Source: Hyphomonadaceae bacterium UBA2389 (GTDB lineage Bacteria > Pseudomonadota > Alphaproteobacteria > Caulobacterales > Aquidulcibacteraceae). From it: a stretch of 11,825 nucleotides of DNA. Location: contig DDSN01000064.1 in NCBI GenBank assembly GCA_002343395.1, positions 1-11,825 of the forward strand, written 5' to 3'. The notes under the pieces are model-generated. The model ran no database searches, was not told the origin of the DNA, and saw nothing but the letters and a program-made list of their open reading frames with translations. The stretch's first letter is position 1. The number at the start of each line of letters is the position of its first letter. The position numbers and the translations under genes are program-made. This document shows, in pieces, positions 1-6,584 of this stretch.

Positions 1-1513
1 CATCTGGCGCGACGAGCTCAACGAAGGCAAGATTCTGCTGCGCGACATCATCGATCTCGAAGCCACCTACGGCGCGGAAATGGGCATCGTGCCGCAATCG
101 GCGCCGGGCGTGAACGCCGACGGCCTTGTCGATCCCGAAGCCGCCAAGGCCGAACTCGCGGCCAAGGCCGAGGCGGAAGCGCAGGAGAAAGACCCCGGCG
201 AAGCCGCCGCCGAAGCCGACAGCGACAGCGAGTTCGACGACGAAGCCGCGATCTCGATGTCGGCGATGGAGGCCGAACTCAAGGAAGGCGTGATGGCGAC
301 GCTTGACGCCATCGCTGAAGCCTTCGGCCAGTTCCGTAAGCTGCAGGAAAAGCGCATTGATCTGCGCTTGAAGGGCAAGTCCCTGCCCGGCGCGCAAAAG
401 GAAGCTTACGACAACGCCGAAAACACCATCATCGAGGAGCTGAAGAAGCTCAAGCTGAACAACGCGCGGATCGAAAGCCTCGTTGAACAGCTCTACGCGA
501 TCAACCGCAAGCTCATCCAGCTTGAAGGCAAGCTGATGCGCCTCGCCGAAGCCAACGGCGTGCCGCGGACCCAGTTCATCGAAGCCTATCAAGGCAGCGA
601 ACTCGATCCGAAATGGACCGAAAAGGTCGCCGCCAAATCCAAGGCCTGGGGAAAGTTCGTTCAGTCGGAAGCCGAGGACATCGCTGACCTCCGCAGCGAA
701 ATCGGCGTGCTGGCGCAAGAAACCGGCGTGCCGATCGACGAGTACCGCCGCATCGTCCATGCGGTGCAGAAGGGCGAGCGCGAGGCGCGGCAGGCGAAGA
801 AGGAAATGGTGGAGGCGAACCTGCGCCTCGTCATCTCCATCGCCAAGAAGTACACCAATCGCGGCCTGCAATTCCTGGACCTGATCCAGGAAGGCAATAT
901 CGGCCTGATGAAGGCGGTCGATAAGTTCGAATACCGTCGCGGCTACAAATTCAGCACCTACGCGACGTGGTGGATCAGGCAGGCGATCACGCGCTCGATC
1001 GCCGATCAGGCGCGCACGATCCGGATTCCGGTCCACATGATCGAGACCATCAACAAGCTGGTGCGCACGAGCCGCCAGATGTTGCACGAGATTGGCCGCG
1101 AGCCGACGCCGGAAGAGCTGGCCGAGAAACTCGGCCTGCCTTTGGAGAAGGTTCGCAAGGTGATGAAGATCGCCAAGGAGCCGATCTCGCTCGAAACGCC
1201 GATCGGCGATGAAGAAGACTCACACCTCGGCGACTTCATCGAGGACAAAACCGCGATCCTGCCGGTCGACGCCGCGATCCAGAGCAATCTGCGCGAGACC
1301 ACCACGCGCGTGCTCGCCTCGCTCACCCCGCGCGAAGAACGCGTGCTGCGCATGCGCTTCGGCATCGGCATGAACACCGACCACACCCTCGAAGAAGTCG
1401 GCCAACAATTCTCGGTGACCCGCGAACGCATCCGTCAGATCGAGGCGAAAGCGCTGCGCAAGCTGAAGCACCCGAGCCGGAGCCGGAAGCTGCGGAGCTT
1501 CTTGGATAATTGA
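1..1513 (+). CDS. rpoD: RNA polymerase housekeeping sigma factor RpoD (sigma-70), 3' part; 5' end outside window
   Basis: Primary sigma factor, which directs core RNA polymerase to housekeeping promoters. The reading frame is open from the first bases (first full codon at 2) and ends at TGA 1511-1513, about 503 residues. The ATG at 80 is internal, because the codons before it already read as sigma factor (IWRDELNEGKILLRDIIDLE). Visible parts: an acidic Ala/Glu-rich stretch (about 110-250); the non-essential region between 1.2 and 2; region 2 from about 806 (NLRLVISIAKKY, then KFSTYATWWIRQAI near 945-985), with core-binding and -10 recognition residues; region 3 (RIPVHMIETINKL); and the region 4 helix-turn-helix near 1385-1444 (TLEEVGQQFSVTRERIRQIE) for -35 recognition. 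All hallmark motifs are intact and the C-terminal ending is typical of RpoD. Identification is very secure. The promoter and N-terminal region 1.1 lie outside the window. Confidence 0.97.
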   Translation, partial: IWRDELNEGKILLRDIIDLEATYGAEMGIVPQSAPGVNADGLVDPEAAKAELAAKAEAEAQEKDPGEAAAEADSDSEFDDEAAISMSAMEAELKEGVMATLDAIAEAFGQFRKLQEKRIDLRLKGKSLPGAQKEAYDNAENTIIEELKKLKLNNARIESLVEQLYAINRKLIQLEGKLMRLAEANGVPRTQFIEAYQGSELDPKWTEKVAAKSKAWGKFVQSEAEDIADLRSEIGVLAQETGVPIDEYRRIVHAVQKGEREARQAKKEMVEANLRLVISIAKKYTNRGLQFLDLIQEGNIGLMKAVDKFEYRRGYKFSTYATWWIRQAITRSIADQARTIRIPVHMIETINKLVRTSRQMLHEIGREPTPEELAEKLGLPLEKVRKVMKIAKEPISLETPIGDEEDSHLGDFIEDKTAILPVDAAIQSNLRETTTRVLASLTPREERVLRMRFGIGMNTDHTLEEVGQQFSVTRERIRQIEAKALRKLKHPSRSRKLRSFLDN

Positions 1514-1559
1514 TCATCTCAAGCGCGCCGAAGAGGCGATTCACCAGCCTCTAAGCACC

Positions 1560-1973
1560 ATGCCCCCTACATGGCGTGCTAAAGCTCAGCATCTGGTCAC
1601 AATTTGGCGCCAGCCCTCCTTCGACCCGTACGCGTCTTGGACGGCGTTCAATGCAAGCGACATATGGGTGCGGCGCGTTGTTGCGGACCAGCGTGAAGCG
1701 TTTCGACCGCTTGGCGATGTTGAGATTTACGTGGCGGACGCGCTCGCCGAAAGAGACGCCAACGCGGCGCTCGACCCTCCTCGTTCGTCCGGAATAGTCC
1801 TTGATGGGATGCGACTCGGCATCCGAACAAACGACATCGATATATGGTGGCACAGCCATCTTGCGACGCCCCTCAATCGCGTATGGCTTCAAGCGTGGAG
1901 GGTATTGGATACAAGAATGCCCGCTTGCACCATCGCGATTCAAAGTGCCCATCAGTGGATCGAAGCATCTTAG
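1560..1973 (+). CDS. Uncharacterised small protein (137 aa)
   Basis: Not assigned to a named family. The ORF runs from ATG 1560 to TAG 1971-1973. Its composition looks protein-like: tryptophan-rich (FDPYASW, DIWVRRVV, DIWWHSH, QWIEAS), with a central block EAFRPLGDVEIYVADAL followed by GIVLDGMRLGIRTND. That pattern of a short EIY strand, a 'LDG..LGIRT' strand pair and a 'WW' strand resembles small alphaproteobacterial hypothetical proteins as I remember them; this is recollection, not a search. There is no signal peptide or membrane helix. Codon use is less GC-biased than in rpoD next door (ATA, AGA, ACA and CTT occur), which hints at an accessory origin. The frame stays open upstream of the ATG to about 1467, with no ATG, GTG or TTG and no clear ribosome site, so the N-terminus may be truncated or start at a rare codon. 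The opposite-strand frame (1551-2027) has poorer composition. Confidence 0.5.
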   Translation: MPPTWRAKAQHLVTIWRQPSFDPYASWTAFNASDIWVRRVVADQREAFRPLGDVEIYVADALAERDANAALDPPRSSGIVLDGMRLGIRTNDIDIWWHSHLATPLNRVWLQAWRVLDTRMPACTIAIQSAHQWIEAS

Positions 1974-2020
1974 TGTTCCGTCGTCCCGGCCGACCGGAGG
2001 GAGAGCTGGCTCAAGAGCCT

Positions 2021-2128
2021 CCGTCATTCCAGACGCGCGCAGCGCGATCCGGAACCCAGGGGATCGTAGAGCGCGGCATTCGCCCCTGGATTCCGGGTTC
2101 TCAGCGTAGCTGAGCCCCGGAATGACGC
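2021..2128. repeat. Long imperfect palindrome, dispersed-repeat (REP/MITE-like) type
   Basis: Two arms face each other. The outer ends are GTCATTCC (2023-2030) and GGAATGAC (2119-2126). The inner arm ATCCGGAACCCAGGGG (about 2047-2062) pairs imperfectly with CCCCTGGATTCCGGGTTC (2083-2100). The loop spans about 2063-2082, with GC-rich insertions in each arm. Elements beginning and ending with 'GTCATTCCGG...CCGGAATGAC' around a 'GGAACCCAGGGG' core are, from general knowledge, dispersed many times in alphaproteobacterial intergenic regions. Only one full copy is in this window, so dispersal cannot be shown here. Just upstream is a shorter perfect hairpin, GGCTC-AA-GAGCC (2008-2019). The whole element lies in the gene-poor stretch between the 1560-1973 ORF and the gene at 2289. 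Confidence 0.7.
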
Positions 2129-2154
2129 GAAGGGCGGCTACGCCAAATCATTGT

Positions 2155-2190
2155 CGGTCATGCCCGCCGCGCGAGTTTCGCGGGTGCGCG
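2155..2190. repeat. Short REP-like hairpin (GTCATGCCCGC type)
   Basis: The stretch starts with GGTCATGCCCGC and can fold with CCCGC (2163-2167) against GCGGG (2180-2184), or with CGCGA-GTT-TCGCG (2170-2182). The 'GTCATGCCCGC...GCGGG' pattern resembles the common proteobacterial REP consensus, although the right arm is degenerate (GGGTGCGCGATC). Together with the neighbouring long palindrome it accounts for much of 1974-2200. Confidence 0.45.
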
Positions 2191-2267
2191 ATCCTTTAGG
2201 TTCATCTCCGCTCGCTCCCCTGCCGCCGGGTGATCTGGAAAATTGAATCGTTTCGTCTACATTCAGG

Positions 2268-2277
2268 AGAGCGCTCT
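2268..2277. promoter_or_regulatory. Perfect 10-bp palindrome abutting the ribosome site of the next gene
   Basis: AGAGCGCTCT is self-complementary and lies directly before the Shine-Dalgarno AGGAG (2278-2282) of the gene starting at 2289. A weak -10-like TACATT sits at 2258-2263 without a convincing -35. The palindrome could be an operator at the transcription start or a small mRNA fold, or chance. No partner is visible. Confidence 0.25.
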
Positions 2278-2288
2278 AGGAGCCTCCC

Positions 2289-3131
2289 ATGCCCAAGCAC
2301 ACCCCCGCCGACGTCGCCGTCGCCCCCCGCGACATTCATTTCAACGTTGAAAGCGCACGCGAGGGCCATTGGCTCGGCGGCGATCCAGTCGCTACAGCCG
2401 TGTTCAACGCGCTGTCGCTCACCTTCCCGGATGGTGAGCGCTTGTTCATCGACGCCGTGCGCCATTTCCGGCCGCAGCTCTCGGGTAAGCTCGCCGACGA
2501 CGTGAAAGGCTTCATCGCGCAAGAAGCCATCCATTCGCGCGAGCACCACACGCTCAATCAACTGATCGACCGCACGCGCTATCCGGTCGCGGAGATCGAG
2601 GCAGAGGTGCGCGAACGCGTCGGCATTTCGCGCTCGCGCGGGCCTTACGCGATGTTGATCTCCACCATCGCGCTGGAGCACTTCACCGCCATGATGGCGG
2701 AGATGCATGTGCGCCATCAGGATCTGTTCGACCGCGTCGATCCCGCCATCGAACGCATGTGGCGCTGGCACGCGCTTGAAGAGCTGGAGCATAAGGCGGT
2801 CGCGTTCGACGTGTACCAAGAGGTGACGCGGGCGTGGGGGCCGATGAAGCGCTACTTGCGCCGCACCATCGCCATGGCGGTGATCTCCGTCCTCTTCACC
2901 CGCAATATTACCCGCTACGCGGCTAGGCTGCTGGAGGCGGACGGGTACGCGCCCGACGCGGCGTTGAAGGCGGTGAAGGATTTTGTCTGGGACAAGCCGG
3001 GCATCTTCAAACGCGGCTGGAAAACCTACCTCGCCTGGTACCGCCCGGGCTTCCACCCCTGGGACCAGGACAACCGCGCACTGATGACGGATTGGAAGGC
3101 CGAGTTCGACGCCGCCGCCGCGCCCGCCTGA
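2289..3131 (+). CDS. Predicted metal-dependent hydrolase, PF10118/COG3687 type (ferritin-like di-metal protein)
   Basis: A 280-residue protein of the family annotated as 'predicted metal-dependent hydrolase' (PF10118); its biochemical role is not established. The likely metal ligands are arranged as in di-iron helical bundles: PDGE (E50), QEAIHSREH (E79, H82, E85, H86), ALEH (E130, H131) and WHALEELEHK (H161, E164, E165, E167, H168). A hydrophobic segment (about 193-204, TIAMAVISVLFT) and the tail W249...WDQDNRALMTDW are also visible; I believe the tail is typical of the family. The start is ATG 2289, with AGGAG six bases upstream, and length is normal. The gene follows a repeat-filled gap, so it probably has its own promoter. 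The next gene starts 63 bases downstream on the same strand. Family placement is fairly secure; substrate and metal are unknown. Confidence 0.85.
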   Translation: MPKHTPADVAVAPRDIHFNVESAREGHWLGGDPVATAVFNALSLTFPDGERLFIDAVRHFRPQLSGKLADDVKGFIAQEAIHSREHHTLNQLIDRTRYPVAEIEAEVRERVGISRSRGPYAMLISTIALEHFTAMMAEMHVRHQDLFDRVDPAIERMWRWHALEELEHKAVAFDVYQEVTRAWGPMKRYLRRTIAMAVISVLFTRNITRYAARLLEADGYAPDAALKAVKDFVWDKPGIFKRGWKTYLAWYRPGFHPWDQDNRALMTDWKAEFDAAAAPA

Positions 3132-3194
3132 ACGCGGCGCGGATTTCGCTGTATCAGCGGCGCGCTCGCGCTACCATAAGGCGCTGGAGGCTCC

Positions 3195-3548
3195 ATGTCC
3201 CTCTTCCGCTATGAGCATCACCGCAAGCCGATGGCGCCGCGCGCCGTCTTCCTTGGGCGCGTGTTTGCAAACACATTGTTCGCGTTCGTCCTGATCGGCG
3301 CCTCGCTCGCGCTCGGGATGGCGGGTTATCGGTTCACAGAACATATGAGCTGGCTCGATGCATATCTGAACGCCGCTATGCTTCTTGGCGGCATGGGCCC
3401 GGTGACGCCGGTGGAAAGCGAAGCCGGCAAATTTTTCGCCGGCTCCTACGCGCTTTACTGCGGATTGGTTGTTGTGATCACGGCTGGCGTCATCCTCGCG
3501 CCAATTCTGCATCGCGTTCTGCACGCGCTTCACGTCGAGGCCGAGTGA
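3195..3548 (+). CDS. Two-helix pore-loop membrane protein, potassium-channel-like with an altered filter
   Basis: A 117-residue membrane protein. Layout: a basic N-terminus (MSLFRYEHHRKP), TM1 about 22-44, an amphipathic segment (WLDAYLNAAMLL, 53-64) like a pore helix, the turn GGMGPVTP (65-72), and TM2 about 82-105 ending in an HRVLHALH basic helix. This TM1-pore-TM2 plan, and the text after the turn (ESEAGKFFAGSYALYCGL), closely parallel two-TM potassium channels (PF07885), where TVGYGD is followed by a 'GK.FA..YAL.G' start of TM2. The canonical TVGYG filter is absent, so potassium selectivity should not be assumed. The start is ATG 3195, with GGAGG four bases upstream. The stop TGA 3546-3548 is one base from the next ATG, which implies translational coupling with the gene at 3550. 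The membrane topology is clear; channel function is inference. Confidence 0.75.
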   Translation: MSLFRYEHHRKPMAPRAVFLGRVFANTLFAFVLIGASLALGMAGYRFTEHMSWLDAYLNAAMLLGGMGPVTPVESEAGKFFAGSYALYCGLVVVITAGVILAPILHRVLHALHVEAE

Positions 3549-3549
3549 C

Positions 3550-4026
3550 ATGCCCCGCTCCTTCATCGATAAGCACGACAATCACAAGCACCCCGCGCAG
3601 GTAGAGACGTTGGCGAAGCCGATGTGGGGCCTGAAGCGCGGTCAGACCATCGCGATCGCCACGCCAAAGGATGTAAGCGCGTTCTTCAAACGTGTGCGCG
3701 CCGGCAAGACGCGCACGATGGACGATCTTCGCGCGTCATTGGCGAAGAAATACGCCGCCGACGCCGCCTGCCCGCTCACGACCGGCATTTTCGCGCGCAT
3801 TTCAGCGGAAGCCGCGCTTGAGCACATGCAAGCCGGCGCCAAACCCTCGGAGGTCGCTCCGTTTTGGCGCGTTATCGAACCCACCTCGCCTCTCGCGAAA
3901 AAGCTATCATGCGGCCCAGACTTCATCCGCGAAATGCGCTTGCTGGAGGGCGTCGCCGAAGCGGCGCCGCGCGCGAAAAAGGCGACCGCCAAAAAGAAAT
4001 CCGCGCGCGCTACCAGGCGTAGTTAA
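3550..4026 (+). CDS. Small MGMT-fold (alkyltransferase-like) protein with PFWR in place of PCHR
   Basis: A 158-residue protein that I place, with moderate confidence, near the MGMT/alkyltransferase-like DNA-binding fold. Supporting text: FFKRVRAGKTRTMDDLRASLAKKY (residues 45-68) parallels the 'IP.G.V.TY..IA' helix-turn-helix start of MGMT. CPLTTGIFARISAEAA (74-89) occupies the recognition-helix position. PFWRVI (104-109) lines up with the catalytic PCHRVI, and LAKKLSCG...EMRLLEG (115-134) with the 'GG...K..LL..EG' end. The alkyl-accepting Cys is Phe105 and the His is Trp106, so methyl transfer by this site is not expected; alkyltransferase-like proteins similarly carry Trp for Cys. The tail (140-158) is Lys/Arg/Ala-rich, like a nucleic-acid-binding tail. 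Start ATG 3550 is one base after the upstream stop. The last 17 bases overlap the end of the convergent gene at 4010. Confidence 0.6.
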   Translation: MPRSFIDKHDNHKHPAQVETLAKPMWGLKRGQTIAIATPKDVSAFFKRVRAGKTRTMDDLRASLAKKYAADAACPLTTGIFARISAEAALEHMQAGAKPSEVAPFWRVIEPTSPLAKKLSCGPDFIREMRLLEGVAEAAPRAKKATAKKKSARATRRS

Positions 4027-4621
4027 AGCTGATGCTCACGCGCGCCTTCTTCGCCGCGTTGGCGACGACCTCGTGGCGCAAGTAGCTCTCCCACATCAAC
4101 AGATCGCCTGCCTTCGGCGTGACATAGACGAACGTCTGCTCGTCTTCCGGCGCGTCCTCGGCGCGTGGCGGCGCCGCCATCATCATCGGATGGCGTGGAT
4201 CTTCAAGCTTGAGCGCCGACGCATTCGCCGGCGTCTCAACATAGTACGTGCCGGAAAGGACGCTGTGCGGATGCAGGTGGCCGCTATGAACGCCCCCAGG
4301 TTCAAGTACGTTGATCCAGAGCGAGTCCAATTTGAGTTTTCGTCCACCCAAATCGAGATGAAGCGCCTTCGCGAAAGCGTGCGCGTTCCTGTCCAGAGCG
4401 GGCTTCAGCGCCGCGATGCTTGGGTCGCGCTTCGACAAGTCGTTGAGCGACGCATAGGATGTGTACCCCTTGTATCCCTTGTCCTTGCTCCAGCGCTGAC
4501 CGGCCTCGTCGTCGGCGGCGATGCTCAGGCAAGACTTGAGCAAGTCCGCGTTCAACGCCTTCGCCTCCTCAAGCGTTGCGCGGTAAAGTTTGGTCACAAA
4601 AAGGGTCTTTATGTCGGCCAT
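4010..4621 (-). CDS. 2-oxoglutarate/Fe(II) oxygenase, TIGR02466/PF13759 type
   Basis: A 203-residue double-stranded beta-helix dioxygenase of the TIGR02466 group; the substrate is unknown. Key text: LDSLWINVLEPGGVHSGHLHPHSVLSGTYYV at residues 98-128, split here for reading as LDSLWINVLEPGG then VHSGHLHPHSVLSGTYYV. It holds the likely metal-binding histidines (H115, H117). KAGDLLMWESYLRHEV (170-185) provides the distal H183, and RVSISFNYAW (194-203) the 2-oxoglutarate-binding Arg194. The N-terminus MADIKTLFVTKLYRA is characteristic and supports ATG at 4619-4621 as the start, although the ribosome site is weak. Length is usual for the family. It reads toward the plus-strand gene ending at 4026 and overlaps it by 17 bases. 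The lipoprotein gene upstream on the same strand ends 84 bases before this start, with an inverted repeat in the gap. Confidence 0.88.
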   Translation of the reverse strand: MADIKTLFVTKLYRATLEEAKALNADLLKSCLSIAADDEAGQRWSKDKGYKGYTSYASLNDLSKRDPSIAALKPALDRNAHAFAKALHLDLGGRKLKLDSLWINVLEPGGVHSGHLHPHSVLSGTYYVETPANASALKLEDPRHPMMMAAPPRAEDAPEDEQTFVYVTPKAGDLLMWESYLRHEVVANAAKKARVSISFNYAW

Positions 4622-4642
4622 GGACCGCGCTTTAGCGCCGCC

Positions 4643-4697
4643 CCGCCAAGTCGCAAATGCTTTCGCTCAAGCGACCGGGCGCGGCGCTCCTTGGCGG
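4643..4697. terminator. Inverted repeat in the gap between two minus-strand genes (possible terminator without U-tract)
   Basis: CCGCCAAG (4643-4650) is the exact reverse complement of CTTGGCGG (4690-4697). Inside, GTCGC pairs with GCGAC, and TCGCT-CA-AGCGA forms a small hairpin. This GC-rich fold sits just after the lipoprotein stop (4706, minus strand) and before the oxygenase start. It could terminate or attenuate the lipoprotein transcript, but no T-run follows on the minus strand. Confidence 0.3.
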
Positions 4698-4705
4698 CTC
4701 AGCGA

Positions 4706-5860
4706 TCAGCGAACGATCGTGTTCTGGGGCGCCCGCACCGCGGCGTCGGATTGGTTGTACGCCAGGATGCCCACCAAGAACTCGAGCACCGAGCTTGATC
4801 GATCTCCGCGCAACCCTTCGCACGCCGCGGGGTCGTCCGGACGGAAGCAAAATTCATTGGCCGGCGCGCCCGCCGAGTAACGCCGTCCCGCATAGGTCAC
4901 GGTAGCGGCGTATTCGCGCTCGGTGCGATCATCGGCCTCGACGATGCGAAAAATCGGCGTCTGCTCCACGCGCGAACCGGCCGCGCGAATGCTCAACCGT
5001 GCTTCCAAAAAGGCGCCTGAGGATGGTGGGTGCGCCGCATCTTGGCGCATCAGCTCGCCGACATAATAGACCATGGCGTCCAGAGATCGCAGAGAGAGCC
5101 TGTACGTCTCCTCCCCGACGACAATGCGAACCGCGCAACTTGGGTCTTCGCCAATCGAGGCGTAGTCGCGATCATACACCGCAATTGGCAAGCATGCGTT
5201 GGACTCTGAAGCGTGCGCGGTCGCGGGCCGGTTGGTTCGCGCCGCCAACTCACGCGCGGCGCGGATAAAGGCGCAGCCGCCGATGTCATATCCTTGACCG
5301 CAGTTCGCCGCGATGGTGCCAGGAGAGTTCTCCAGCACGACCACATCGGCGCCGCGAACGACCTCCATGCGCTCGACCAATAGGAACAGAAGCAAGTCCC
5401 TGTTCCAGCCTGTGCTCCAATAGTGCTGAAACACACGCGCGGAGGTCGGCGCCAACGCGATCTCGCTGAAGTCGTTCTCACCGAAAGGCTCAACCCGGTA
5501 TTCCGGCTCAAGACGCGCATTGGCGCCGATGCCGAAAGCGCCTTGGCCCCACTCCTCGCCGAGCCGCCCGAGAGGCAAGCCCGACACATTCACCGACGCG
5601 CTGCGTGAATCCGCGTCCGAGTTGGCGAAACCGCTCATCGACATGTACTGACGCGGCTGTCGGTTGTAGGCGCGCAGAATGTTGAGAAGCACCTGCCCGG
5701 AAATCGCGCTGCTATACGCTTCATTATAGGCGATCGCGTCATCCACGATGCGCCGCGTCAGAGCGCGACGCTCCTGTTCATGACGCGCCTCCGTCACCGC
5801 GCACGCGGAAGCGGCGCACGCGGCGCCGACGCCCACCAAAGCCCGCACAAGACGTCGCAT
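4706..5860 (-). CDS. Uncharacterised outer-membrane-type lipoprotein (384 aa)
   Basis: Family not named. The N-terminus is a lipoprotein signal: MRRLVRALVG, a hydrophobic stretch, then lipobox Ala-Ser-Ala-Cys20. Ala21 rather than Asp follows the Cys, suggesting outer-membrane sorting. The mature part starts with a helical region containing AYSSAISGQVLLNILRAYNRQP (split: AYSSAISGQVLL, NILRAYNRQP; residues 48-69), then YMSMSGF, a Gly/Ser-rich stretch (75-113), and FQHYWSTGWNRDLLLFLLVERME (144-166). Further Cys residues at 187, 196, 223, 242, 338 and 347 could form disulfides. Near the C-terminus, SSSVLEFLVGILAYNQ (356-370) looks like a second partial copy of the 'ILRAYNRQ' motif. The start is taken at ATG 5858-5860, because GGGAGGG precedes it at 8-base spacing and it begins the signal peptide; an in-frame ATG at 5881 would add 7 residues. 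It is divergent from carbonic anhydrase. Confidence 0.8.
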   Translation of the reverse strand: MRRLVRALVGVGAACAASACAVTEARHEQERRALTRRIVDDAIAYNEAYSSAISGQVLLNILRAYNRQPRQYMSMSGFANSDADSRSASVNVSGLPLGRLGEEWGQGAFGIGANARLEPEYRVEPFGENDFSEIALAPTSARVFQHYWSTGWNRDLLLFLLVERMEVVRGADVVVLENSPGTIAANCGQGYDIGGCAFIRAARELAARTNRPATAHASESNACLPIAVYDRDYASIGEDPSCAVRIVVGEETYRLSLRSLDAMVYYVGELMRQDAAHPPSSGAFLEARLSIRAAGSRVEQTPIFRIVEADDRTEREYAATVTYAGRRYSAGAPANEFCFRPDDPAACEGLRGDRSSSVLEFLVGILAYNQSDAAVRAPQNTIVR

Positions 5861-5917
5861 ATTCGTTTCCCTCCCGCGCATCGGACCTCAATCATGTTCG
5901 CGCTCAATTGCAAACAT

Positions 5918-5931
5918 CTCTCGGGCGAGAG
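5918..5931. promoter_or_regulatory. Inverted repeat in the divergent lipoprotein/carbonic anhydrase intergenic region
   Basis: CTCTCG-GG-CGAGAG is a perfect interrupted palindrome in the gap (5861-5978) between the divergent starts. Its position suits an operator serving one or both genes. With only two spacer bases, a DNA-level site is likelier than an RNA hairpin. No confident -35/-10 pair was found for either gene. Confidence 0.3.
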
Positions 5932-5978
5932 GGTGCAAGGGGTTGCCGCGCCCGCCCGCTCGCGCTTGAAGGACGCGC

Positions 5979-6584
5979 ATGGAACGCTTGCTCGAAGGTT
6001 ACCGCGCGTACCGCGCCCAACGCTGGCCGGCCCTGCGCGAGTTGCATCGCAAACTCGCACAGGGCCAGTCGCCAAAGTGCATGGTCGTCGCGTGCGCGGA
6101 CAGCCGGGTGGATCCCGCCACCATTTTCGACTGCGGGCCGGGCGAGCTTTTCGTGGTGCGCAACGTCGCCAATCTCGCCCCGCCATTTGAGCAAGGCGCA
6201 GGGTTTCATGGCGTCAGCGCCGCCATCGAGTTCGCGGTAAAGCAACTGAAGGTCGAGACGGTCCTCGTGCTTGGCCATGCTCAATGCGGCGGGGTTACCG
6301 CCGCCCTCGCCGACCGCGCGCGCGATCCCGCCTCGTTTTTGGACGCTTGGATCAGCCTCTTGGACACCGCCAAAGCCCGGATTTCCAGCTGCGCCGGCGA
6401 TCATCAAACCGCCCTGGAGTACGAGTCCATCAAGGTCACGCTCGAGAACCTCGCAACCTTCCCGTTCATCGCCGAGGCCCAGCGCGAGCGCGGTTTGACG
6501 CTCGAAGGCGCCCGCTACGGGGTGGCGGACGGCAGCCTGGAACTGCTCGACAAAGCCTCCGGACGCTTCAAACCCGTGGTTTGA
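5979..6584 (+). CDS. Beta-class carbonic anhydrase
   Basis: Zinc enzyme interconverting carbon dioxide and bicarbonate in the cytoplasm. The zinc site is complete: CADSR (Cys39, Asp41, Arg43, the Asp-Arg dyad) and HAQC (His100, Cys103). Also present are the family block FVVRNVAN (58-65), the ISAAIEFAV-like helix (SAAIEFAVKQL, 80-90) and, near the end, YGVADGSLELLD. At 201 residues it is of normal length. Start ATG 5979 has AAGGA five bases upstream (5969-5973). It is divergent from the lipoprotein gene and separated by 95 bases from the TIR-like/TonB gene on the same strand. Bicarbonate is a substrate of carbamoyl-phosphate synthase, whose large-subunit gene begins about 5 kb downstream, but nothing links their expression. 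Confidence 0.95.
   Translation: MERLLEGYRAYRAQRWPALRELHRKLAQGQSPKCMVVACADSRVDPATIFDCGPGELFVVRNVANLAPPFEQGAGFHGVSAAIEFAVKQLKVETVLVLGHAQCGGVTAALADRARDPASFLDAWISLLDTAKARISSCAGDHQTALEYESIKVTLENLATFPFIAEAQRERGLTLEGARYGVADGSLELLDKASGRFKPVV

Noticed and set aside
1532..1552. AGAGGC...GCCTCT hairpin after rpoD as a terminator
   Set aside because: Only a 6-bp stem with a 9-base loop and no T-run, and it abuts the start of the next ORF. Too weak to call.
1551..2027. 158-residue minus-strand frame opposite the small gene at 1560
   Set aside because: Arg/Pro-rich and without a natural domain pattern. The plus-strand frame has better protein-like composition.
2202..3056. 284-residue minus-strand open frame
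   Set aside because: It lies antisense to the well-supported metal-dependent hydrolase gene. Its His/Arg-rich composition is that of a GC-rich shadow frame.
3692..4798. 368-residue plus-strand open frame
   Set aside because: It runs out of frame through the MGMT-like gene, then antisense through the oxygenase gene, with an extremely Arg-rich translation; a shadow.
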